From contig DGUK01000005.1 in assembly GCA_002394635.1 (NCBI GenBank), positions 1-19,008 on the forward strand: a stretch of 19,008 nucleotides of DNA, in the 5' to 3' direction. Source of the stretch: Faecalitalea sp. UBA4312 (GTDB taxonomy: Bacteria > Bacillota_I > Bacilli_A > Erysipelotrichales > Erysipelotrichaceae). Positions 1 to 6,666 of the stretch are shown piece after piece. Below the pieces are notes generated by a model that was given only the letters and a program-made list of their open reading frames with translations, did not search any database and had not been told where the DNA came from. The translations under genes were made by a program, and so were the position numbers. Numbering within the stretch: the first letter of the stretch is position 1; each line of letters opens with the position of its first letter.

Positions 1-2
1 TT

Positions 3-596
3 TTCTATCTGGTACGTCGGATCCTTCCTTTCAAGGACTGTATGGACTGCATTACCGAAGGATTTAAAGCCATGGTTCCGGCCATGACCATTCTGGCTTT
101 GGCATGGACATTAAAAGGAATGACCGATTCCTTAGGCGCTGCTGAATATGTAGCAGGCATCGTAGAAAGCTCACAGGGATCTTTCCTGAACTTCCTGCCT
201 GCCATTATCTTCCTGATTGCGGTCGGCTTGTCCTTCGCAACCGGAACAAGCTGGGGTACTTTCGGTATTCTGATTCCGATCACACTAAAGGCATTCCCGC
301 TGACAGGTGGAAATCCATTAGCTATCATCTGTGTCTCCGCATGTATGGCCGGTGCCGTATGCGGTGACCATTGCTCACCGATTTCCGATACGACCATCAT
401 GTCCAGTGCCGGCGCCCAATGTAATCACATTGCTCACGTATCGACACAACTGCCATATGCGTTAACTTGTGCTGCCGTATCCTGCATCACATATGTATTC
501 GCCGGCATTGTCAAGAATGCGTTTATCTCCTTGGCATTTGGTGTTATCCTAATGTTCTTAGTGATATTTATTCTACATAAAACATATAAGAAATAA
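3..596 (+). CDS. Na+/H+ antiporter NhaC family protein, C-terminal part
   Basis: The reading frame is open from base 3, so the gene starts left of the window; the first ATG, at 42, is internal. About 197 residues of the C-terminal half of an integral membrane antiporter are visible. The segments around FKAMVPAMTILALAWTLKG, the ATGTSWGTFGILIPIT stretch and the GDHCSPISDTTIMSSAG motif are typical of the NhaC / YheL / MleN-like ion transporter superfamily, which exchanges Na+ (sometimes with an organic acid) for protons across the cytoplasmic membrane. The last ~25 residues form a hydrophobic helix ending in a basic tail. The substrate cannot be told from this part. A U-tailed hairpin follows the stop at once, so this is the last gene of its transcript. 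Family assignment is firm. Confidence 0.9.
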   Translation, partial: FYLVRRILPFKDCMDCITEGFKAMVPAMTILALAWTLKGMTDSLGAAEYVAGIVESSQGSFLNFLPAIIFLIAVGLSFATGTSWGTFGILIPITLKAFPLTGGNPLAIICVSACMAGAVCGDHCSPISDTTIMSSAGAQCNHIAHVSTQLPYALTCAAVSCITYVFAGIVKNAFISLAFGVILMFLVIFILHKTYKK

Positions 597-600
597 AGTA

Positions 601-627
601 AAAACGGATCATCGGATCCGTTTTTTT
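601..627. terminator. Bidirectional rho-independent terminator
   Basis: A perfect 10-bp stem (AAAACGGATC / GATCCGTTTT) with loop ATCG is followed by Ts on the + strand and flanked by As on the left. It therefore works for the antiporter gene and could also serve the convergent gene ending at 644. Confidence 0.9.
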
Positions 628-643
628 CTGGTGTCTTTTTTTC

Positions 644-1306
644 TTACTTTTTCAATTTGTGTATGTCCGGTTTGATCTTTTTATAAAGATCAGAGCCGGC
701 TTCCATACCGAAGCTTTTGACTAAATCATTATGGATCTCTCGTAAATCATTCAAATTTTCTGTCAAGAGAATTTTAGTCACCTTATTAGCATCCTCTTTG
801 GATTCAACATGATGATTGACGATAGATTCTACCATGCCCTGCCGGACCGATGGTTTCTTGGATTTAGGTTCTGCCTGTACTGCAGGCGGATGTTTTACAT
901 TTCTTTGTTTAGATACCGATGGTGCTTTGGTTTCCACCGGTTTTTCTTCTGCTTTTGTCTTCTGACTGAGAAGCTGATCCACAGATACTCGAGATACATG
1001 TATCTCACGCGCAGACCAGAATCGAATTACAGCATCATATCCGTTATCGTTTGAGAAAATGACATATCGTGTTTTCGGCGCTGATTTCAAAAGAAATCCC
1101 AGATAGCTGACGAGTTGGAAATCCAACGCATTCCGACCGGTATGACAAGCGATCATCTCAAAGGATCCGGTATGTCTGCATATGTATTCCAGATCCGGAT
1201 AAGATACATAAGGGGAATTATCTGTATAGAATAAAAGTATGCGATCATACTTTGTGCTTTTTTCCAATAGCTCTTTCCAGTGGGTCCCCACATTTTCCGT
1301 ATCCAC
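644..1306 (-). CDS. PIN/NYN-like domain protein (putative RNase), start uncertain
   Basis: This encodes a PIN-like nuclease-fold protein. Numbering from the GTG at 1306, an acidic DTEN motif lies at residues 2-5, an Asp in NALDFQL at 62, and an SNDxGxD motif at 85-91. These acidic positions match the metal-binding set of PIN/NYN RNases. Residues ~110-160 are a basic, low-complexity linker, and ~160-220 form a conserved-looking helical tail. The GTG at 1306 is the first conventional start, but it has no ribosome binding site and it removes the first beta strand. In frame upstream the protein continues as TPTRTVFLVDTENVG, back to an ACG at 1330 that sits 6 nt after GGAGGG. I think the real product begins there (228 aa), from a non-standard start or a miscalled ATG. 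The RNA target is unknown. It is transcribed alone from a promoter at 1363-1392. Confidence 0.75.
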   Translation of the reverse strand: MDTENVGTHWKELLEKSTKYDRILLFYTDNSPYVSYPDLEYICRHTGSFEMIACHTGRNALDFQLVSYLGFLLKSAPKTRYVIFSNDNGYDAVIRFWSAREIHVSRVSVDQLLSQKTKAEEKPVETKAPSVSKQRNVKHPPAVQAEPKSKKPSVRQGMVESIVNHHVESKEDANKVTKILLTENLNDLREIHNDLVKSFGMEAGSDLYKKIKPDIHKLKK

Positions 1307-1327
1307 TAAAAAAACAGTTCTTGTTGG

Positions 1328-1342
1328 CGTAAATAACCCTCC
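1328..1342 (-). promoter_or_regulatory. Ribosome binding site plus ACG candidate start for the PIN-like gene
   Basis: GGAGGG (1337-1342) is followed by a 6-nt spacer and ACG (1328-1330). No ATG, GTG or TTG occurs in this frame between the upstream in-frame stop and the GTG at 1306. The spacing is ideal for ACG and wrong for GTG. Confidence 0.6.
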
Positions 1343-1362
1343 TTTATGACACCAGCTCTTAT

Positions 1363-1392
1363 ATTATAAAGGGTCATTGTCAAATTTGACAA
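1363..1392 (-). promoter_or_regulatory. Promoter of the PIN-like gene with overlapping palindromic operator
   Basis: On the minus strand, TTGTCA (1387-1392), an 18-bp spacer and TATAAT (1363-1368) form a good sigma-A promoter. The -35 lies inside the perfect 16-bp palindrome TTGTCAAATTTGACAA at 1377-1392, which looks like a repressor or activator site. Confidence 0.7.
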
Positions 1393-1395
1393 GTA

Positions 1396-2943
1396 TCAGA
1401 ATAGAGGTGCCATCAAACGTAAAAGTGCATTCCATGTACGCAGCAACATCGGTGCATCCCCTTCGTATTCTTTAGTGACCTCTTGTGATTGCTCGAACAT
1501 CTTCATAAAATCCTCGTAGATGTCATGGATTGCTTTGACATCATAGAGGAAGACCCCGTTTTCAAAGTTCAGATACAACGAACGGTAATCCAGATTGATC
1601 GTTCCGATAATGGCTGTTTCCGCATCAGAAACACACATTTTTGCGTGACTGAAACCCGGTGTATATTCATAGATCCGAACACCACGATTCACTAAAACAC
1701 GATAATTTGAACGAGTAATTCGATAGGTGATCTTTTTATCCGGTATTCCGGGAGTAATGATGCGAACGTCCACACCTCGTTTACAAGCCAGGGTCATAGC
1801 TCGAACCATCTCATCGGTAATGATCAGGTATGGCGTGACAAAATACACGTACTTCTTTGCGTTGTTTAGAATATTCATATATGCATTTTCCCCAAGATAT
1901 TCTTCATCCAGAGGGGAATCAGCATAGGGCTGCACATAGCCGCGGGCAACGACCGGCTTAGCCCGTAAATACTGTGTTATATCGTGATCGGAATGTTCCA
2001 GTACATTCCACATTTCCAGAAAGATCAATGTCATACTGTTGACGGCAAGTCCACGCATCTGGATCCCTGTATCCTTCCAGTAGCCGTACGGGTGCGTAAT
2101 ATTAAAATATTCATCCGCCAGATTGTATCCGCCTGTAAACGCAATCTCTCCGTCAATAACCATAATCTTACGATGATCACGATTATTCATAAACATCTGG
2201 ATCCACGGACGGATCGGATTAAAGATGCGGCACTGGATCCCGTTTGCCTCCATCTGTTTTTTAAACTGTTTATTTAAGAAGAAGGCACTGCCAATATCAT
2301 CATAAGCAATCCGCACTTCCACCCCTTCTTTGGCTTTTAGCACCAGGATATCTTTCATCTGTTGAAAGCTGCCACCATCCTCAATCGCATGATATTCCAT
2401 GAAGATAAAATGTTTCGCCTTTTTCAAAGCCTCTAACTGAGCAAGAAAACCCTCGTAGGCTGTACTGTAATATGTGATGTCCGTATGTTCATAGATAGGA
2501 AAGTTTCCCGAGTGACGGATCAGGTAAGCCTGGTTATATATTGCCAGATCCTCATGTTTCAGATCCTGCAGAATCAATGGATCCTGTCGGAAATACGGGT
2601 CCAGCATATTGTCAATTTTCCGGTAAACCTTTCGGATCGGGTTGGTCAAGCTGGTCCGTCCCATCATAAAATACAAAATCAGACCGACAATCGGAAAAAT
2701 CAGGATCAGAACCATCCATGGCACGTTAATAGACATATTTTTATCCCGGCCATAGATCCACAGCGCAACAAAAACAGCCAGCACGCTGACGATCCGGCTG
2801 ACATCTTGCGATAAGATCCGAAAAGCTCCTAGAAAGTTCATGATCCAGAATAACTGCACCAGGATCGCGATACCGGTCAGAAACACCCGAAGGGCGCTGT
2901 TCTTTACGGACGATTTTTTCTCAACAGGCATTTTTTTCATCAT
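1396..2943 (-). CDS. cls: Cardiolipin synthase (phospholipase D superfamily)
   Basis: The enzyme joins two phosphatidylglycerol molecules into cardiolipin and glycerol at the cytoplasmic membrane. The 515-residue protein has two N-terminal membrane helices (about 20-42 and 48-65) and a third hydrophobic segment (~74-95), followed by two PLD half-sites. HKD motif 1 has H257, K259 and D264, with a following TGGYN. HKD motif 2 has H433, K435 and D440, with a following GTINLD. Length and layout match bacterial ClsA-type enzymes. The start is one of two adjacent ATGs, with a weak GTAGG upstream. It is monocistronic, with its own promoter and no strong terminator seen before the PIN-like gene promoter. 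All catalytic residues are intact. Minor alternative: another PLD-type phosphatidyltransferase. Confidence 0.95.
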   Translation of the reverse strand: MMKKMPVEKKSSVKNSALRVFLTGIAILVQLFWIMNFLGAFRILSQDVSRIVSVLAVFVALWIYGRDKNMSINVPWMVLILIFPIVGLILYFMMGRTSLTNPIRKVYRKIDNMLDPYFRQDPLILQDLKHEDLAIYNQAYLIRHSGNFPIYEHTDITYYSTAYEGFLAQLEALKKAKHFIFMEYHAIEDGGSFQQMKDILVLKAKEGVEVRIAYDDIGSAFFLNKQFKKQMEANGIQCRIFNPIRPWIQMFMNNRDHRKIMVIDGEIAFTGGYNLADEYFNITHPYGYWKDTGIQMRGLAVNSMTLIFLEMWNVLEHSDHDITQYLRAKPVVARGYVQPYADSPLDEEYLGENAYMNILNNAKKYVYFVTPYLIITDEMVRAMTLACKRGVDVRIITPGIPDKKITYRITRSNYRVLVNRGVRIYEYTPGFSHAKMCVSDAETAIIGTINLDYRSLYLNFENGVFLYDVKAIHDIYEDFMKMFEQSQEVTKEYEGDAPMLLRTWNALLRLMAPLF

Positions 2944-2963
2944 ACAGACCTACTAACAAGTTC

Positions 2964-2992
2964 ATTTAAACATTTTCTGTTATTGAATACAA
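2964..2992 (-). promoter_or_regulatory. Candidate promoter of the cardiolipin synthase gene
   Basis: On the minus strand TTGTAT (2987-2992), a 17-bp spacer and TTAAAT (2964-2969) lie 21 bp upstream of the start codon. The match to consensus is moderate. Confidence 0.4.
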
Positions 2993-3008
2993 GTTTAATA
3001 TCCCTAAC

Positions 3009-3031
3009 TAAAAAAAGCGGTCCATCCGCTT
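3009..3031 (-). terminator. Terminator of the small multidrug-export gene
   Basis: The 6-bp stem AAGCGG / CCGCTT (3015-3020 and 3026-3031, loop 5 nt) is followed on the minus strand by seven Ts. The stem overlaps the stop codon of the upstream gene. Confidence 0.75.
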
Positions 3032-3524
3032 AAATCATGCTTAACAATCCATAGGATACCGAAGAAACGATTACAGTAGCCAAAAAGATTCCAATCAGAA
3101 TCGCCAAGGATGCTTTCTTCAGATCCATCTCCAATAAAGAAGCTATCAAGGAACCCGTCCATGCTCCGGTGCCCGGTAACGGAATGCCAACAAACAACAA
3201 AAGACCGAGAAATTCCTTTTCCTGCACTTTATCACTTTTATTCATGGCTCTTTGTTCCAGGTTTTCCACTATTTTCCGAGACCAGGAAAATCGCTTCAGC
3301 CAATGAAAGATCTTTTGAATAAAAAGAAGAATAAACGGAATCGGAATAATATTACCGATTATACAGATGGGAATTGCCTGTCGAATGTCCACCTGTAACA
3401 AGCTGGCCATAACCAGACCTCCCCGACATTCCAAAATCGGTATCATCGATACAATAAAAATCAAAGCCTTTGCGGATATATATTTTCCAAGTGTGGCTGC
3501 AAACCAACTGACAATTGTTTCCAT
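3030..3524 (-). CDS. Small multi-drug export protein family membrane protein
   Basis: A 164-residue integral membrane protein. Landmarks are an N-terminal helix with SMIPILECRGG, a helix carrying GNIIPIPF, a charged cytoplasmic segment (about 85-110), the turn GIPLPGTGAWTG and a final hydrophobic pair of helices. This pattern matches the small multi-drug export family (Sm_multidrug_ex, Pfam PF06695). The family name rests on sparse evidence, so drug export should not be taken as shown. The start is the ATG at 3524, preceded by GGAGG with a 7-nt spacer. A longer open frame to 3668 runs through the promoter and is not real. The gene is transcribed alone and is divergent from the GNAT gene. Confidence 0.8.
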   Translation of the reverse strand: METIVSWFAATLGKYISAKALIFIVSMIPILECRGGLVMASLLQVDIRQAIPICIIGNIIPIPFILLFIQKIFHWLKRFSWSRKIVENLEQRAMNKSDKVQEKEFLGLLLFVGIPLPGTGAWTGSLIASLLEMDLKKASLAILIGIFLATVIVSSVSYGLLSMI

Positions 3525-3545
3525 AAAGAAACCTCCAATGTCTGT

Positions 3546-3574
3546 ATGATACTTAATCCGGTATCGCTTGTCAA
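3546..3574 (-). promoter_or_regulatory. Promoter of the small multidrug-export gene
   Basis: On the minus strand TTGACA (3569-3574), a 17-bp spacer and TATCAT (3546-3551). The -35 overlaps by five bases the -35 of the divergent + strand promoter. Confidence 0.75.
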
Positions 3575-3596
3575 ATAAGAATCCGTTCCTTATAAT
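3568..3596 (+). promoter_or_regulatory. Promoter of the GNAT gene, giving a leaderless mRNA
   Basis: TTGTCA (3568-3573), a 17-bp spacer and TATAAT (3591-3596). The expected transcription start, 6-7 bp downstream of the -10, falls on or next to the ATG at 3603. Confidence 0.75.
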
Positions 3597-3602
3597 GCAG
3601 GT

Positions 3603-4124
3603 ATGCACGCTGAAAAAATCACACCGGAACATAAGGATTTTCATACCATAAAAATGCTCTATATGCACTCATTTCCCGAAGAAGAGCTTCTTCCCTACGA
3701 ATTCCTGTATCAAAACGAATCTTCCCTGTACGGCTTTTATGATCATGGGTTCTGTGGATTTGCCAGCTTCATTCGGTATGAGGATCTGTTGAACATTACA
3801 TTCTTTGCGGTAACAGGAACCAGACGTCATCAAGGTTATGGATCCCGTATCCTACAAATCATCCATAACCATTTTCCACATCATCGCATCACCGTCGATA
3901 TCGAGTCCCCTCTGGTCACTTCAGAAAATACGAGCCAACGTCAACAAAGACTGCAGTTCTATCTGCACAACGGTTTCAAGGTCAGTGAAGTCCGCTATAT
4001 TTTTAATCATGTCACCTATGATGTACTTGTCCTTGGTGATGCCTTTACCTATGAAGATTATGATGCTTTCTGGCATCACTTCTACCCATCCTATCACCGG
4101 GTATCTCCGCAGATATTTAAATGA
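3603..4124 (+). CDS. GNAT family N-acetyltransferase
   Basis: The 173-residue cytoplasmic protein has the GNAT fold. The acetyl-CoA pyrophosphate loop is visible as TGTRRHQGYGSRIL (residues ~73-86, R/Q-x-x-G-x-G/A type). The N-terminal LYMHSFPEEELLPYEF resembles a group of GNAT proteins of unknown substrate whose N-terminus carries an LY..(A/S)FP..E signature, so the start at 3603 is at the expected distance. No Shine-Dalgarno sequence is present at a usable spacing; GCAGGT abuts the ATG. The -10 box ends at 3596, so the message is likely leaderless. The acceptor substrate cannot be predicted. The C-terminus is rich in aromatic and acidic residues. A second open frame at 3838-4155 is a shadow. 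Confidence 0.85.
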   Translation: MHAEKITPEHKDFHTIKMLYMHSFPEEELLPYEFLYQNESSLYGFYDHGFCGFASFIRYEDLLNITFFAVTGTRRHQGYGSRILQIIHNHFPHHRITVDIESPLVTSENTSQRQQRLQFYLHNGFKVSEVRYIFNHVTYDVLVLGDAFTYEDYDAFWHHFYPSYHRVSPQIFK

Positions 4125-4160
4125 AGTGTTGTTTTATAACGTCTATCCTTTTTAACACTA

Positions 4161-4187
4161 CAAAAAAAGGCGTACCTTAGTACGCCT
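4161..4187. terminator. Terminator of the flavodoxin unit, between convergent genes
   Basis: Stem AGGCGTAC / GTACGCCT (4168-4175 and 4180-4187) with loop CTTA. The A-run 4162-4168 gives a U-tail on the minus strand, so it mainly ends the flavodoxin transcript. It also lies 37 bp after the GNAT stop. Confidence 0.85.
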
Positions 4188-4189
4188 CG

Positions 4190-4582
4190 TTAAAGGAAGC
4201 TTTTGGCAAACACCCGAGCAGATTCCTTTTGCGCATTGACTTCTTTGCTCTTACAATAGAAAGTTCTCTTATCTACTTCTATCTGTTTTTCTTCCAGGCT
4301 CTTCCGAATCAGATCCAAAGCGTGTTTAGAAACCCATGAAGTTGAGAATACAACAGCTTTTCCTACCTGTTCTGCTGATAATGAATCCAGATATGCTTTC
4401 AGGTGTTTATCTAGACCATAGGCATATAAAGCTCCCCCAATAAATAAAACATCAACTTTCTCTGTCAGAACTGCTTCCGGCTGATCAACAGACACCGCTT
4501 CCACACCAGCACCATCGGCTAACGCTTGGGCAATCCCCATGGTATTTCCTGCGCGTGAATAAAAACGTACGGCTGCTTTCAT
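4190..4582 (-). CDS. Flavodoxin-like protein
   Basis: The 130-residue protein is a short flavodoxin-fold electron-transfer or FMN-binding protein. The N-terminal strand runs into YSRAGNT (residues 8-14), the FMN phosphate loop, here S-R-A-G-N-T in place of the usual T/S-x-T-G-N-T. VDVLFIGGALYAYGLD (about 44-59) is the second FMN-contact region and VVFSTSW the third. It is slightly shorter than typical flavodoxins (138-150). The start has AAGGAG at a good spacing. It lies 8 bp after the ferritin-like gene on the same strand and shares the terminator at 4161-4187, so it is probably co-transcribed and linked to redox or iron handling. The partner is unknown. Confidence 0.8.
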   Translation of the reverse strand: MKAAVRFYSRAGNTMGIAQALADGAGVEAVSVDQPEAVLTEKVDVLFIGGALYAYGLDKHLKAYLDSLSAEQVGKAVVFSTSWVSKHALDLIRKSLEEKQIEVDKRTFYCKSKEVNAQKESARVFAKSFL

Positions 4583-4590
4583 AAATCTCC

Positions 4591-5045
4591 TTATAACTGT
4601 TTTGTCAGGTAGTTTTCTTTGCCAATCATATCAATCAGATCCAGCTGCTGCTGTGTCCAGTAAAGATCTTCGTATTCATCAGCCACGTATTCCTTGAAAA
4701 GATCATAAGTAACAACATCCATCTCGTTGTCTTTCATCATCTGCTCTACTAAGGCGATTCCATCAACCGAAATCTTTTCTTCCGATTTCAGATAATCAAT
4801 GATATCTGTATACAACGGCTGTCCTTTGATATCTTCCAATACCATTTTACCTCCGAGGTCCATGATCCGATCAACATACTTTTCTACGAAATCTCTTTCT
4901 TCTGTTGCATGTTCTTCATATTTTTCAGCTAATTTTGTAAATCCCTGTGCGTTAAAGATCTTTGCCTGGAACGCATGTGCTATAGAGTTTCTCGATAATC
5001 CTGTTACAATAGCCGCATATCTTTTAATAATTTTTCGTTTTTCAT
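4591..5045 (-). pseudogene. Ferritin-like (bacterioferritin/DPS-type) protein with 5' frameshift
   Basis: Most of the protein is readable in one frame: an N-terminal helix with IVTGLSRNSIAHAFQA, then LAEKYEEHATEERDFVEKYVD, VDGIALVEQMM, and YDLFKEYVADEYEDLYWTQQ. The spaced Glu/His residues (EEHATEE, DEYEDLYW) fit a four-helix ferritin-like di-iron protein. The frame has no start codon: the only ATG with a proper AGGAGGT site is at 5045, in another frame that stops after 13 codons. Adding one base to either 5-A run near the start (5031-5035 or 5038-5042) restores 151 codons beginning MKKRKIIKRYAAIV. The ATG at 4863 would drop the first helices. It is therefore a one-base loss, either a real mutation or a homopolymer error. 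The flavodoxin gene follows 8 bp downstream. Confidence 0.75.
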
Positions 5046-5134
5046 TTGATTGTACCTCCTTTTATATTTTGTTAAATTTATTTTATACAATCTTTTTACA
5101 TGCTTACAATTCACCTATAATTAGTTCATGTCAA

Positions 5135-5172
5135 CAAAAAAAATAAACGGATTTTTAAATAATCCGTTTATT
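5135..5172 (-). terminator. Terminator of the ECF S-component gene
   Basis: A 12-bp stem AATAAACGGATT / AATCCGTTTATT (5142-5153 and 5161-5172, 7-nt loop) is followed by Ts on the minus strand (plus-strand A-run 5135-5141). The stop codon lies within the stem. Confidence 0.9.
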
Positions 5173-5785
5173 CTTCTTTTTTTATCACTTTGCGTAAAGC
5201 CATATATAACAGTATCGCAAAGATCGTTGATAGAATGGTGTTGATCAGTGTAGCAGTAGCTGACATCTTTACCAGAATATTTACAATTTTTGCAGGTTGT
5301 CCAAAGATGTACCGGTCCCGGAAATACCCCAGGAACGGATCGGTAAACACATTTAGAATAAGCCCGCTGGCTGCACTGATCCCGATAGGAAGGATCCTGG
5401 AGTTCTCATCGATCTTGAACACTTTGTGCGCAAAAAATCCGCTGGTGATACCGATAATAAACTTCAGAATGAACGTTGTGATCGCATAACCTGGATAGCC
5501 AGCCATGATATCGGCTAAAGCCAGTCCGATTGCACCAGCCAGGCCGCCTGATACGCCGTCCATCAATAAGGCAGTCAATACCGTAAATGTATTTCCTAAA
5601 TGAAAGGATGCCCCGCTGGATCCATAGGGAATCCGAAAGAATTCATAGGCTACAAAGCTCAAAGCTGCCATAAGCCCGATCATAGAGATTTTACGGACAG
5701 TAAATTTCGTATGAGATAAAACCACAAAAATCATAACCGTTCCAACGACCAACACAAACAATAACCACATTAATTCAATCGGCAT
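5168..5785 (-). CDS. ECF transporter S component (substrate unknown)
   Basis: A membrane-embedded substrate-binding subunit of an energy-coupling-factor vitamin transporter, which would work with a shared EcfT/EcfA module encoded elsewhere. There are about six hydrophobic helices. Diagnostic stretches are SFHLGNTFTVLTALLMDG followed by a Gly-rich helix GGLAGAIGLALADIMAGYPG, then FILKFIIGITSGFFAHKVF and LNVFTDPFLGYF. This matches the ECF S-component family that includes PF07155. The vitamin cannot be assigned. I choose the ATG at 5785 (205 aa): AGAAGGG lies 7 nt upstream of it, whereas the ATG at 5791 directly abuts that site. The site is paired in a small hairpin (5794-5810). No riboswitch class was recognised in the 90-bp leader. 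Confidence 0.8.
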   Translation of the reverse strand: MPIELMWLLFVLVVGTVMIFVVLSHTKFTVRKISMIGLMAALSFVAYEFFRIPYGSSGASFHLGNTFTVLTALLMDGVSGGLAGAIGLALADIMAGYPGYAITTFILKFIIGITSGFFAHKVFKIDENSRILPIGISAASGLILNVFTDPFLGYFRDRYIFGQPAKIVNILVKMSATATLINTILSTIFAILLYMALRKVIKKEE

Positions 5786-5793
5786 ACACATTC

Positions 5794-5810
5794 CCTTCTT
5801 TCTCAGAAGG
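5794..5810 (-). promoter_or_regulatory. Hairpin that pairs the ribosome binding site of the S-component gene
   Basis: On the minus strand CCTTCT (5805-5810) can pair with AGAAGG (5794-5799) across a GAGAA loop. The second arm is the ribosome binding site. It is short, but could limit translation. Confidence 0.4.
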
Positions 5811-5882
5811 AATTATAGATAAAATCTGGCATTGTATATAGTCCCAGAACAGTTTTATTTTTTAAGGCCAGTTTAAATAACG

Positions 5883-6536
5883 CTAATACATGAAGTATAG
5901 GATCGCGATCATATGTGAAACCGATGCTAAAATAATGAACAAGTGCCATATAAAATGAAAATACCGTTTCTTGGGCTGGGTATAGAACACAGCACCGATG
6001 GAATAAAAAATGCCTCCTAGTAAGATAAGACCCATAAAAGGCAAGGCCTCCTTCTGTAATAATTGAGGAACAAAGAAGATAGCCAGCCAGCCCATAAGCA
6101 TATAGATGCCCATGGATATTTTTGGATAACTTTTTTTCGCGATCGCTTTTAAAAGAATTGCTGCCAGAGCCATGCTCCATTCTATGGCCAGTAAAACCAG
6201 ACCCCATTTATTGTTTAAAAAATTCAGACATACCGGTGTATATGTTCCGGCAATAGCCACCACAATCATAATATGATCCAGTTTTCTCATTACGTATTTG
6301 TAGGTAGTCCCATACTGTGATGTATGATATAAACAAGATGTCATAAACATAAAGAACATGCCAATCAGAAAAACAGATACCCCGATGGTATAATTCCAAC
6401 CACTGATCTGATAAGAACGAACAGTATAATAAGGAAGAGTCAGCAGAATTATGATTCCCATAACACCGTGCGATACAGAATTTGCCAGTTCTTCTCCAAA
6501 ACTTAACCGATAAGGATTACGCATTGTTGCCTGCAT
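5883..6536 (-). CDS. Hemolysin III family (PAQR-type) membrane protein
   Basis: The 217-residue protein has seven hydrophobic helices. It carries the family motifs in order: EELANSVSHG (N-terminal), SCLYHTS after helix 2, RKLDHIMI before helix 3, and a C-terminal YFHFIWHLFIILASVSH. The Ser, Asp and three His residues in these motifs are the conserved zinc-site residues of the HlyIII/PAQR superfamily. Despite the name, its bacterial role is unclear (membrane homeostasis, possibly lipid hydrolase-like). The start ATG has AGGAGG with a 7-nt spacer. A TATAAT box at 6556-6561 lies only 20 bp upstream, so the leader is very short. No clear terminator separates it from the S-component gene 90 bp downstream, so read-through is possible. 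Confidence 0.9.
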   Translation of the reverse strand: MQATMRNPYRLSFGEELANSVSHGVMGIIILLTLPYYTVRSYQISGWNYTIGVSVFLIGMFFMFMTSCLYHTSQYGTTYKYVMRKLDHIMIVVAIAGTYTPVCLNFLNNKWGLVLLAIEWSMALAAILLKAIAKKSYPKISMGIYMLMGWLAIFFVPQLLQKEALPFMGLILLGGIFYSIGAVFYTQPKKRYFHFIWHLFIILASVSHMIAILYFMY

Positions 6537-6555
6537 TTACTCACCTCCTGCTAAA

Positions 6556-6561
6556 ATTATA
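6556..6561 (-). promoter_or_regulatory. -10 element of the hemolysin III gene
   Basis: A perfect TATAAT on the minus strand lies 19 bp before the start codon. No good -35 is visible 16-18 bp upstream, so it may need an activator or an extended contact. Confidence 0.45.
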
Positions 6562-6666
6562 GCATCATCTAGTTTTTATTACTATATGAAGAGGTTATTA
6601 TTATGTATTTTCTGTTATATAAAATCATGATATAGTATAGGTTAGTTATTATTAGGAGGGTTATAC

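Noticed and set aside
2485..2814. 109-codon + strand open frame over the cardiolipin synthase gene
   Set aside because: It is antisense to a clear PLD-family gene, has no ribosome binding site and its peptide has no domain character.
3525..3668. N-terminal extension of the small multidrug-export protein
   Set aside because: It would translate the promoter and the ribosome binding site; the ATG at 3524 has GGAGG at ideal spacing.
5786..5882. Possible riboswitch before the ECF S-component gene
   Set aside because: I could not match it to a known class (preQ1, FMN, TPP, folate); only a short hairpin is certain.
5803..6207. 134-codon minus-strand open frame overlapping hemolysin III
   Set aside because: Another frame of the same DNA; the hemolysin III frame has all family motifs.
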